NCBI RefSeq assembly: GCF_051200825.1
Contig: NZ_CP195158.1
Span: 3,782,001 to 3,846,000 of the forward strand
Length of the DNA stretch: 64,000 nucleotides
Reading direction: 5' to 3'
Source of the DNA: Formosa sp030427735
Lineage (GTDB): Bacteria > Bacteroidota > Bacteroidia > Flavobacteriales > Flavobacteriaceae
The position numbers and the translations under genes were made by a program. Every line of letters starts with the position of its first letter. The stretch's first letter is position 1. Shown in pieces: positions 8,736 to 16,510 of this stretch. The notes below the pieces were generated by a model, which was not told where the DNA came from, did no database searches, and worked only from the letters and a program-made list of their open reading frames with translations.

Positions 8736-9605
8736 TTATTTAAAATCGATAAAATTAATTGGATTTATAGGATAACCATCGCTCCATAATTCAAAATGTA
8801 AATGTGGTCCAGTGGTGAGCTCTCCAGAATCTCCTGCTGTCGCTATAACCTCACCTGCTTTAACCAAATCGCCCTGTTCTTTGGTTAACGAAGCATTGTG
8901 TTTATACACCGAAATTAAACCGTAGCTATGTTCTAAAATAATTACAAACCCCGTTTCGGAAGTCCACTCTGCAAAAATTACACGGCCATCGGCAGTAGCT
9001 TTTATGGGTGTGTTTTTTGCCACAACAACATCTACTGCATAATGTTTATCTTTTACACTGTAAGGTTCGCTTATTTCGCCACTAACAGGAGGAAACAACA
9101 CAAAGTTTACCGCCGATGTTGCCGATTCGAACAAATTGTATTTATCTTCCTTATCTACTTTTTCTCTTAAAATTGAATCGGCTTTTGTTGGACTTAAATC
9201 GACTTGGCTAGCTTCTAACTTTGTGGCAGCAATAATAGAATCTTTTTGCACATCGCCAGTACTAATTTCGCCTTGTAAAACTTGCTTAATAGAATTAAAA
9301 TACAGCTCATTCTGGTATACAACTTGTTGCAAAGAATCGGTTTTATAACTTAAATCGGTTGCTTTCTTTTTTAAGGCAGACGATGAATAGCCAGGTATAT
9401 ACTCTCGTAAAGGCGTAAACGCAATTAAAAAAGTTGTGGCAGTAATTAAAAAAATACTCAGTAATGATAGTACCACAAATACATTTAAACGCGTAAGTTT
9501 AAAAGATAAACGCTCTTCGAAAGTATCTTCGTTTAAAATAACCAACCTATACTTATGTAATAGCTTTTTGGTTATTTTTTTCTTTTTGGTTTTTTCTGAA
9601 TTCAT
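8736..9605 (-). CDS. M23-family peptidoglycan endopeptidase, membrane anchored
   Basis: 289-aa bitopic protein with a basic cytoplasmic N-terminus, one transmembrane helix near residues 41-64, a short coiled linker with TDSLQQVV, and a C-terminal M23 (LytM-like) domain from about 170. Expected zinc and catalytic residues are present: His188 and Asp192 in KHYAVDVV, and His268 and His270 in GPHLHFELW. It probably trims or regulates peptidoglycan in the periplasm. First gene of the long minus-strand run. A -7 box sits only eight bases upstream of the start, so the mRNA may have almost no leader. Confidence 0.93.
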   Translation of the reverse strand: MNSEKTKKKKITKKLLHKYRLVILNEDTFEERLSFKLTRLNVFVVLSLLSIFLITATTFLIAFTPLREYIPGYSSSALKKKATDLSYKTDSLQQVVYQNELYFNSIKQVLQGEISTGDVQKDSIIAATKLEASQVDLSPTKADSILREKVDKEDKYNLFESATSAVNFVLFPPVSGEISEPYSVKDKHYAVDVVVAKNTPIKATADGRVIFAEWTSETGFVIILEHSYGLISVYKHNASLTKEQGDLVKAGEVIATAGDSGELTTGPHLHFELWSDGYPINPINFIDFK

Positions 9606-9613
9606 CGTAAAAA

Positions 9614-9621
9614 CAAAATTA
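9614..9621 (-). promoter_or_regulatory. -7 promoter box for the M23 peptidase operon
   Basis: TAATTTTG on the minus strand fits TAnnTTTG. It ends about nine bases before the ATG at 9605, so transcription would start at or just before the start codon (leaderless or nearly so). No clear -33 TTG at the usual distance. Confidence 0.45.
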
Positions 9622-9695
9622 ATTAAATTTATATCAAGAAGCCTTCTTGTTTACTTAAAGTTGATACGAAAACGACAATATTAAAGTTTAATTAT

Positions 9696-9703
9696 TACCT
9701 TTG
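9696..9703 (+). promoter_or_regulatory. -7 promoter box for tatA
   Basis: TACCTTTG matches the Bacteroidetes -7 consensus TAnnTTTG and lies 20 bases before the tatA ATG at 9724. A -33 TTG at standard spacing was not evident. Confidence 0.6.
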
Positions 9704-9723
9704 TAACTTAAACACTTAATAGT

Positions 9724-9903
9724 ATGATTTCTTTAGGAATATTTTTAGTAATTGGAGCATGGCAATATATTATTATTGCACTAGCCATTTTATTATTATT
9801 TGGCGGTAAGAAAATACCAGAACTTATGAAAGGTTTAGGTAGTGGTATTAAAGAGTTTAAAGATGCCACAAAAGAAGATGAGAAAGAAACAAAGGAACAA
9901 TAA
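9724..9903 (+). CDS. tatA: Sec-independent protein translocase subunit TatA/E
   Basis: 59-aa protein found by translating the gap between the M23 and DUF4837 genes. It has a single hydrophobic helix (IIIALAILLLFGG), a short hinge with GGKKIPEL, an amphipathic helix (MKGLGSGIKEFKDA) and an acidic and lysine-rich tail, the standard TatA layout. It forms the protein-conducting element that moves folded proteins across the inner membrane with TatC, which is not in this window. It stands alone with its own promoter box and a strong terminator just after it. Confidence 0.95.
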   Translation: MISLGIFLVIGAWQYIIIALAILLLFGGKKIPELMKGLGSGIKEFKDATKEDEKETKEQ

Positions 9904-9929
9904 AAACTGAAATCTTTTTATACCAAAAA

Positions 9930-9950
9930 CGCCAACTTAAAAAGTTGGCG
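9930..9950. terminator. Bidirectional terminator between tatA and the DUF4837 gene
   Basis: A 9-bp perfect stem CGCCAACTT/AAGTTGGCG with a three-base loop is flanked by AAAA on the left and TTTTTTT on the right. It can end transcription from both convergent genes. Confidence 0.9.
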
Positions 9951-9973
9951 TTTTTTTATATCGTTACTTGTAA

Positions 9974-10957
9974 TTAATCGAGTTTTATCGATTTTAAAAT
10001 AGCATCGAGTTCGAATACATAATCGCGTTTTTCTACCGAAGGCGCAAATGTAAATCCTTCTACAACTACTAATCTGTTATTGGCTTTGTCTGTAATAATG
10101 TAATTTAAAAACGGACCAGACATAAAAGCGTTTTTAACATCCCAAATACCTTTGGTTTCTATAGTTGGTTTATCGTTTATAGTTGTATGGAATAAATACG
10201 GTGCATAGGCCTGTTCTGTTATCATATACGTGCCTTCTGTTGGCCCTGGAATATGCACCTGCCCTATAGAATCGCGTATTTTTATAATTTGACTTACTAA
10301 ACTATCATCTTGTTTTAAAGCTTGTAAAGGCAATTCGTAAATCATGATATTTTGTGTACCTGTTGTAATGTCTTTACGCAACCAAAAAAACTTACCTTCG
10401 TTTTTGGCTATTCTGTAAGCACTTGGCACCTTCATTTTAAGGCTTAAAGCCTCTTCCAATTGATCTATTTTTAAAGGCGATAAATTAATTCGTCTTTGTT
10501 TTTCCTTAATTTCCTCGTTTTTAAAAGCATCTATAATTTTATCTTTATTCGCTTCTAATTCAGCAATTATTTCGGCATCTGTTTGTCCGGTAATTAGCAC
10601 TACTTTTTGTGGCAATGCAAATACATTTTTTGCAAATTTTACTTCGGGCGATTTATGCTCTCCTTTTTCTATTTTTAAGACCGTTCTGTTTTTAGTTGCA
10701 AATCCAGAAAATACTTGTGGTGGTATTTGGCTTAAAGAAAATAATGGCTCGTCTTGTGGTAAGCCATCTACTGGCGCTGCCAACACATCGCGAATGGCTT
10801 CACCTACACCGCCCTGCCATAATTCGTTTTTAATAACAACCGATAAATTATTAATGTTTCCAGACGATTCTGGTAAAATAACTTGTGCTGTTTTTTTGTC
10901 GTTGTTACAACTGTTTAAGACCAAAATGGCCGATAATAAGAATAGAATTTTACGCAT
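9974..10957 (-). CDS. DUF4837 family lipoprotein
   Basis: 327-aa protein with a lipoprotein signal: basic start, hydrophobic core and lipobox LNSC with Cys17 as the acylation site. The body matches the DUF4837 family of Bacteroidetes lipoproteins by overall sequence feel, for example the FWLRKDITTGTQNIMIYELP and GPFLNYIITDKANNRLVVVEGF segments. Function is unknown. It follows the lytic transglycosylase gene after 22 bases on the same strand, which suggests an envelope role. Confidence 0.85.
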   Translation of the reverse strand: MRKILFLLSAILVLNSCNNDKKTAQVILPESSGNINNLSVVIKNELWQGGVGEAIRDVLAAPVDGLPQDEPLFSLSQIPPQVFSGFATKNRTVLKIEKGEHKSPEVKFAKNVFALPQKVVLITGQTDAEIIAELEANKDKIIDAFKNEEIKEKQRRINLSPLKIDQLEEALSLKMKVPSAYRIAKNEGKFFWLRKDITTGTQNIMIYELPLQALKQDDSLVSQIIKIRDSIGQVHIPGPTEGTYMITEQAYAPYLFHTTINDKPTIETKGIWDVKNAFMSGPFLNYIITDKANNRLVVVEGFTFAPSVEKRDYVFELDAILKSIKLD

Positions 10958-10979
10958 AATAGTATTGATTTTTAGTAAT

Positions 10980-12590
10980 TTAACCTTTATATAGCTTTAA
11001 GGTCATTCCAGGTTTTAAATTACTACCACTAATACCGTTCCATTCTTTAATATTTTGCACAGAAATTCCAGAATGTTTTTGTGCAATGCTCCATAACGAA
11101 TCTCCTTTTTTAACTACATAATGTTTTTCTTCTGAAGTTTTTGATGATGTAGATGTCGAAGCAACTTGTGGCTCTGAAGGCTTTTTTGGTGCCACATTAG
11201 GGTTTCTTGGATAAATGGTAAGGCGTTGGCCAATTTTAAGATTATTACTTCTTAAACCATTCCATTGCTTGATTTGGCTAACACGCACGCCATATTTCCT
11301 GGCTATTTTACCTAAATAATCGCCAGACCGTACGGTATATCTTGTTTTAGATTCCGATTCGAAAAATTGTGGTAAAGGTTTTTCACGTTTATCGAATTCG
11401 GCTTTAGCAAAAGCGTAAATCAACTCTTCATTAGCCACAAAAGGCCCTATAGCATGTACAGGTAAACGCAGTGTATAATTCTCGTCTTTTATAAAAGGAA
11501 TAATATCTAATTTATACGACGGATTTAAAAACTGAAGTTCTTCTATATCGACTCCTGTTACTTCAGAAACTTGGTCTAAAGTTATCATTTGCTTTACATG
11601 CAAGGTATCGGTTTCCATATAAGCAAACTCTGGCTTGGCTTTAGAAAAGCCTAATTCTTCGGCATTCTCAAAAATATACATGGTTGCCAAAAACGCTGGT
11701 AAATATCCTGCAGTTTCGCGAGGTAAATACGGTCTTATATTCCAATAATTTTCGTAACCGCCAGAACGTCTTATCGCTTTAGTAACATTACCTGGTCCTG
11801 AATTATATGCGGCCAAAGCCAGATCCCAATCGCCAAAAATTTCGTATAATTTAGATAAATATTTCGCAGCTGCTTCTGTCGATTTTAAAGGATCGCTACG
11901 CTCATCTACATAACTACTTACATCTAGTCCATATAGTTTACCTGTAGAAAACATAAATTGCCAAAGTCCAGTGGCTCCTACCCTAGACTTTGCTCTTGGC
12001 TTTAAAGCCGATTCTACAATGGCTAAATATTTAATTTCTAACGGAAGATCATAATTATCTAACTCTCTTTCGAACATCGGAAAATAATACTCGCTAAGCA
12101 TCATAAGCTTTTGAAGCGTTTTACGACGATTTTTTAAATACGATTTTATAACACTTTCCAACGATGGATTATAAGCGACATTAAATGGTGTTTTAGCATC
12201 TAACTCTAATAATCTTTTTTTAAGTGTATCGGTATTTAATTCGGGATATTCGACTTCATCGAAAGTTAGTTCGGTAACCGATTCGTAAATAGTATCGTAT
12301 AAAGTATTACTGTATAATTCCTCTAACCATTGCTTATCTACAGCTGCTGTGTAAGCGTGATCTTGCATATTTTCTATGCTTAAAGAATCTACAACAGGCT
12401 TAATGGTTTGAGGCTTGTAATACGTTTGTCCGTCTATAATGGTATCGACCACATAATTTTCGCCAGACACCAACTCATTTTCTGTTAATCTTTGTGTTTT
12501 TACTTTTACAACCAAAGAATCTTGGGCAAAAGTTACCGTTACGCATAATAACATTACGCATAATAAGTAAATATTCAGTCGCTTGTTCAT
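10980..12590 (-). CDS. LysM-containing lytic transglycosylase (MltD-like)
   Basis: 536-aa secreted murein lytic transglycosylase. A signal peptide ends near residue 22 (FAQ). An SLT domain occupies about 170-330, with catalytic Glu193 in YLAIVESALKPRAKS followed by GATGLWQFM and the LALAAYNSGPGNV motif. Two LysM repeats lie at about 416-464 and 488-536, each with YxVxxGD and a W/NG core, separated by a Pro/Ser/Thr linker. It cleaves peptidoglycan glycan strands in the periplasm. The two-LysM C-terminus is as in MltD. Upstream of the DUF4837 lipoprotein gene on the same strand. Confidence 0.95.
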   Translation of the reverse strand: MNKRLNIYLLCVMLLCVTVTFAQDSLVVKVKTQRLTENELVSGENYVVDTIIDGQTYYKPQTIKPVVDSLSIENMQDHAYTAAVDKQWLEELYSNTLYDTIYESVTELTFDEVEYPELNTDTLKKRLLELDAKTPFNVAYNPSLESVIKSYLKNRRKTLQKLMMLSEYYFPMFERELDNYDLPLEIKYLAIVESALKPRAKSRVGATGLWQFMFSTGKLYGLDVSSYVDERSDPLKSTEAAAKYLSKLYEIFGDWDLALAAYNSGPGNVTKAIRRSGGYENYWNIRPYLPRETAGYLPAFLATMYIFENAEELGFSKAKPEFAYMETDTLHVKQMITLDQVSEVTGVDIEELQFLNPSYKLDIIPFIKDENYTLRLPVHAIGPFVANEELIYAFAKAEFDKREKPLPQFFESESKTRYTVRSGDYLGKIARKYGVRVSQIKQWNGLRSNNLKIGQRLTIYPRNPNVAPKKPSEPQVASTSTSSKTSEEKHYVVKKGDSLWSIAQKHSGISVQNIKEWNGISGSNLKPGMTLKLYKG

Positions 12591-12701
12591 TTATAAAACC
12601 ATTTGAGGTATTAACGTCATCGCGGCTAAATTCGTATTTTTAAACTGAAAATGAAAGTTAAAGTTATAAAACTCTTGTTTTTACGTTATTAAACCGTTTT
12701 T

Positions 12702-13889
12702 TTATCCTAAAATAGCGGCAATTCCTGGTAATACTTTTCCTTCTAAACTTTCTAACATCGCACCACCACCAGTACTTACATAGCTTACTTTATCTTCGAA
12801 ACCAAACTGTTTTACAGCAGCAACAGAATCTCCGCCACCTACTAAAGAAAAAGCACCGGATTGAGTAGCTTCTGCAATGGCATCGCCTAAAGCTATTGTA
12901 CCTTTAGCAAAAGTTGGCATTTCGAACACGCCTAAGGGACCATTCCATAAAATGGTTTTAGATTCCATTACCACTTTTTTGAATTGCTCTATAGATTTTG
13001 GGCCAGCATCTAAACCTTGCCAGCCTTCTGGTATTGCAGTAACATCTATAATTTTAGTTTCGGCATCGTTACTAAAAGCATTTGCAGCAACAACATCTAC
13101 AGGAATGTGCACTTGCACACCTTTGGCTTTAGCTTGCTTTAAGATATCTAACGCTAAATCCATTTTATCGTCTTCGCAAATAGAATCGCCTACTTCTCCG
13201 CCTTGAGCTTTAATGAAGGTAAAGGTCATTCCGCCACCAATAATTAAGTGATCTACTTTATCTAAAATATTTTCTATAATGGTGATTTTTGAAGACACTT
13301 TGGCACCGCCTAACACAGCCAAAACAGGTTTCTCGCCTGTTTCCATCACCTTTTTAATACTTTCAATTTCTTTGGCTAACAAATACCCAAAGCATTTATT
13401 TTCTGGAAAAAACTGAGCGACAATAGTTGTCGATGCATGCGCTCTGTGCGCCGTACCAAACGCATCGTTAACATAAATATCGCCTAACTTAGATAATTGT
13501 TCCGCAAATTTTAAATCGCCTGCAGTTTCTTCGGCATGAAAACGTAGATTTTCTAACAATAAAACTTCACCTGGTTTTAAATTGGCTGCAGCCTCTTCGG
13601 CTACTGGACCTACACATTCTGGAACAAAAATAACGGAAACACCTATTGTTTTTGATACCTCATCTACAATATGTTTTAAAGAAAAAATATCTTGAACACC
13701 TTTTGGGCGCCCTAAATGCGACATTAAAATACAACTTCCACCATCTTCTAAAACCTTAATAATTGTTGGTTTTGCAGAAACGATTCTAGTAGTATCGGTA
13801 ACATTAAAATCGTCGTCTAATGGTACATTAAAATCTACTCTAATTAATGCTTTTTTATTTTCGAAATTAAAATCGTTTAAGGTTTTCAT
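12702..13889 (-). CDS. pgk: Phosphoglycerate kinase
   Basis: Glycolytic enzyme of 395 aa making ATP and 3-phosphoglycerate from 1,3-bisphosphoglycerate. It has the N-terminal substrate site ALIRVDFNVPLD, HLGRPKG, AHRAHASTT, the hinge and nucleotide region VLGGAKVSSKI, and a C-terminal GGGDSVAAVKQFG. Length and order of motifs are complete. Single-gene unit with its own -7 box upstream; no hairpin terminator was seen downstream. Confidence 0.98.
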   Translation of the reverse strand: MKTLNDFNFENKKALIRVDFNVPLDDDFNVTDTTRIVSAKPTIIKVLEDGGSCILMSHLGRPKGVQDIFSLKHIVDEVSKTIGVSVIFVPECVGPVAEEAAANLKPGEVLLLENLRFHAEETAGDLKFAEQLSKLGDIYVNDAFGTAHRAHASTTIVAQFFPENKCFGYLLAKEIESIKKVMETGEKPVLAVLGGAKVSSKITIIENILDKVDHLIIGGGMTFTFIKAQGGEVGDSICEDDKMDLALDILKQAKAKGVQVHIPVDVVAANAFSNDAETKIIDVTAIPEGWQGLDAGPKSIEQFKKVVMESKTILWNGPLGVFEMPTFAKGTIALGDAIAEATQSGAFSLVGGGDSVAAVKQFGFEDKVSYVSTGGGAMLESLEGKVLPGIAAILG

Positions 13890-13915
13890 TGTTATTGGTT
13901 TTCTTGTTTGTATTA

Positions 13916-13923
13916 CAAATGTA
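13916..13923 (-). promoter_or_regulatory. -7 promoter box for pgk
   Basis: TACATTTG on the minus strand matches TAnnTTTG and lies 26 bases upstream of the pgk ATG. Confidence 0.6.
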
Positions 13924-14086
13924 AGTAATAAAATAGAGGTAAAAAACGGGTTTTTTCACGAAAACGTTTTCTATTTTAAAAGTATTTTTAAAAACTCGCT
14001 AAGACATTACTCCATTTGTTATTAAACTTCTATTGTTACCAGAAAACTAAATCCTGTAAGTACAAAAACTTTACCAAAAAAAAATA

Positions 14087-14094
14087 TAGTTTTG
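14087..14094 (+). promoter_or_regulatory. -7 promoter box directly before the delta' gene
   Basis: TAGTTTTG fits TAnnTTTG but ends only four bases before the ATG at 14099. If used, the transcript would start at or inside the start codon, giving a leaderless mRNA. Confidence 0.45.
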
Positions 14095-14098
14095 CAGC

Positions 14099-15250
14099 AT
14101 GCTTTTTAAAGATATTTTAGGTCAAGAACATATTAAAAGCCATTTAACACAAAGTGTAGATAATGGCAGAATTCCGCATGCACAATTATTTGTTGGCCCA
14201 GAAGGTAGTGGCACTTTACCAATGGCCATTGCTTATGCCCAATACATTTTATGTAGCAATACTGCAGGCGAAAACAATACGGGAAACCAAAGTTGTAATT
14301 TAAAATTCAACAATTTTTCGCACCCCGATTTACATTTTGCTTTCCCCGTAACAACTACTGGAAGTATAAAATCTCATCCCGTATCCAGTATGTTTTTAAC
14401 CGAATGGCGCCAATTACTTAAAGAGCAGCCTTATGGTAATTTATTTGATTTGTATAAACTTTTAGGGGTAGAAAATAAACAAGGACAAATTGGTGTAGAC
14501 GAAGCCCAAGATATTGTAAAAGCCCTTGCTTTAAAAGCTTACGAAGGAGGCTATAAAGTGATGATTATTTGGATGGCCGAAAAAATGAATACCGCAGCCG
14601 CAAACAAACTTTTAAAATTAATTGAAGAGCCACCAAAGCAAACCATTTTTATTTTAATAGCCGAAGAAGAACAACACATACTAAATACCATACGATCGCG
14701 ATGTCAGGTACTTCATTTTCCTGCACTTGCAGACGATGTTATAAAACAAGCTATAATTAAGGCTTACGACTTAAACGAAACCGAAGCTCAAAAAATAGCG
14801 CATCAATCTAACGGAAATTACAACAAAGCCTGCGATTTAGTGTATCACGACTCCGAAGATTCTTTATTCGAAGATTGGTTTGTTATGTGGGTACGAAGCG
14901 CATTTAAAGCCAAAGGAAATAAAGCCGCTATTCACGATATTATAACTTGGAGTGAAGATATTGCCAAAAAAGGCAGAGAAACCCAAAAACAGTTTTTACT
15001 GTTTTGTATAGATTTTTTTAGACAAGCGTTATTGTTAAATTACAACGCCAACACACTAGTATTTTTTGAGCCTAAATCTGGATTTAAATTAGAAAAATTT
15101 GCGCCTTTTGTTCATAATGGTAATATTTTAGACATTTACGATGCTTTAGAAGAAGCCATTTACCATGTAGAACGCAACGGAAATTCTAAAATAGTTTTAA
15201 CCGATTTATCTATAAAACTAACCCGATTATTACACGCTAAACCATCTTAA
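14099..15250 (+). CDS. DNA polymerase III delta'-like clamp-loader subunit
   Basis: 383-aa AAA+ clamp-loader protein with N-terminal ILGQEHIKSHL and HAQLFVGPEGSGT at 27-39. The Walker A lysine is replaced (GPEGSGT with no K), as expected for a non-hydrolysing delta' subunit. Downstream are MIIWMAEKMNTAAANKLLKLIEEPP and LNTIRSRCQVLHFP, the conserved sensor and SRC-like motifs. The zinc-module cysteines typical of delta' are only partly visible. It acts in loading the beta sliding clamp. Followed eight bases later by a small membrane-protein gene. Confidence 0.88.
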   Translation: MLFKDILGQEHIKSHLTQSVDNGRIPHAQLFVGPEGSGTLPMAIAYAQYILCSNTAGENNTGNQSCNLKFNNFSHPDLHFAFPVTTTGSIKSHPVSSMFLTEWRQLLKEQPYGNLFDLYKLLGVENKQGQIGVDEAQDIVKALALKAYEGGYKVMIIWMAEKMNTAAANKLLKLIEEPPKQTIFILIAEEEQHILNTIRSRCQVLHFPALADDVIKQAIIKAYDLNETEAQKIAHQSNGNYNKACDLVYHDSEDSLFEDWFVMWVRSAFKAKGNKAAIHDIITWSEDIAKKGRETQKQFLLFCIDFFRQALLLNYNANTLVFFEPKSGFKLEKFAPFVHNGNILDIYDALEEAIYHVERNGNSKIVLTDLSIKLTRLLHAKPS

Positions 15251-15258
15251 CTATAGTC

Positions 15259-15654
15259 TTGAAACATCTGTTAGAACATAGTGCCGAAATTTTAATACTG
15301 ATTTTCTTATTCATTACCTTTTTAATGAGTTTTTTAGATAAGATTACAGATTGGAACGGCAATATTCTCTTTTTAAAAGATTATTTTTCTAAAAGCTGGT
15401 TACGCCGTATTATACCCTTAATACTTGTTAAGGTTGTAATTTTTGAAGCTATAACAACTATTTTATGTGCCTTAGGAATTTATGAAATCATTGCTGCAAA
15501 AACGACAACACTTGCTTTAATGGCCAGTATTTTTTCCTGTATTATACTACTTGTATTTTTATTAGGGCAACGCATAGCTAAAGATTATGATGGCGCCAGA
15601 AACATTGCCATCTATTTTATTATAGCTGTGTTTGCCGTATATCTCTTTCAGTAA
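15259..15654 (+). CDS. DoxX-like four-helix membrane protein
   Basis: 131-aa protein with about four predicted membrane helices (9-25, 48-68, 80-100, 114-130) and the polar loop DYFSKSWLRRIIP. This is compatible with the DoxX-like family. The frame starts with TTG at 15259; no in-frame ATG gives a similar length, and the TTG is eight bases after the delta' stop, so I accept it. Function is unknown. Its stop codon is only six bases from the convergent DUF4249 stop. Confidence 0.6.
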   Translation: MKHLLEHSAEILILIFLFITFLMSFLDKITDWNGNILFLKDYFSKSWLRRIIPLILVKVVIFEAITTILCALGIYEIIAAKTTTLALMASIFSCIILLVFLLGQRIAKDYDGARNIAIYFIIAVFAVYLFQ

Positions 15655-15660
15655 ACTATT

Positions 15661-16506
15661 TTACTCTTCGTCTACAAACGTGTAGGTTTCTTTATACGTT
15701 TCTGTTACTCTAAAAAAGCCATACGGATAATTTTCTGGGTTTGTTTCGTTAATACAATTACCACGAAGCTCTACTGGAGTTGGAGCAAATGGATTACCAG
15801 AACCAGATTGGCTGTTTAATAATTGCATGTATTTGTAATACCGTTCGGACACGTTATACAAGTTGATATCTACGACATCGCCAGGTTGAAATTCTTCATC
15901 TTCATTATCATCATCAAACTTTTCGTAAACCACGCTTATTTCGTTACCATTTTGTAAATCGTCTGAAAGATCTCTTAAATACGGATAGTCTTCATCTCGC
16001 TCTTGAAACTTTAAAATATAAAAATTCGTTTCGTCCTCTGGATCATTAAAATAAACATTCACTTCTAGAACATCGGAGAAAAATCCATTGTTTTTAGACT
16101 GATTTACACTGGTAATTGGTGTTGTAGGCCGTAAGGTTTCTGTAGCTGTATAGGTTTCGTTATTATAAACAATATTTAAGATATAGGTTTCATTTAACAC
16201 CGCCTCAAAATTTTTTGTAGTGTATGTACCATCGTTATTATCGGTAAACAATATGGTGTCATTTGTACTGCTTCGTGTTACTGTTACGGTTCCTCCTGTT
16301 ACAGCATTATCCGAAGTGGTATCGAAATATGGTGTTGTAGTACTTAATTTTATGGTTTGTTGTTTACCATCCGTTCCGTTTTGCCAGTCTAAAGAAGCTT
16401 CAATAACTAAACGCGGATCTGCTGTTGGAACATCTACATCTATTACATCGGTACACGATGTAAACAAAGTAAGAATAAATAGAAAAGAATATATATACGA
16501 TTTCAT
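15661..16506 (-). CDS. DUF4249 family lipoprotein
   Basis: 281-aa lipoprotein with lipobox LFTSC (Cys18) and a beta-rich body typical of DUF4249, including DPRLVIEASLDW near the N-terminus and the mid-protein FNDPEDETNFYILKF. In Bacteroidetes this family is almost always encoded directly after a TonB-dependent receptor, as here (four-base gap). It is probably an outer-membrane partner of that receptor. Substrate unknown. Confidence 0.88.
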   Translation of the reverse strand: MKSYIYSFLFILTLFTSCTDVIDVDVPTADPRLVIEASLDWQNGTDGKQQTIKLSTTTPYFDTTSDNAVTGGTVTVTRSSTNDTILFTDNNDGTYTTKNFEAVLNETYILNIVYNNETYTATETLRPTTPITSVNQSKNNGFFSDVLEVNVYFNDPEDETNFYILKFQERDEDYPYLRDLSDDLQNGNEISVVYEKFDDDNEDEEFQPGDVVDINLYNVSERYYKYMQLLNSQSGSGNPFAPTPVELRGNCINETNPENYPYGFFRVTETYKETYTFVDEE

Positions 16507-16510
16507 GGGA

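Noticed and set aside
12877..13206. 109-aa plus-strand ORF opposite pgk
   Set aside because: Low-complexity antisense shadow of a conserved gene with no start signals or domain.
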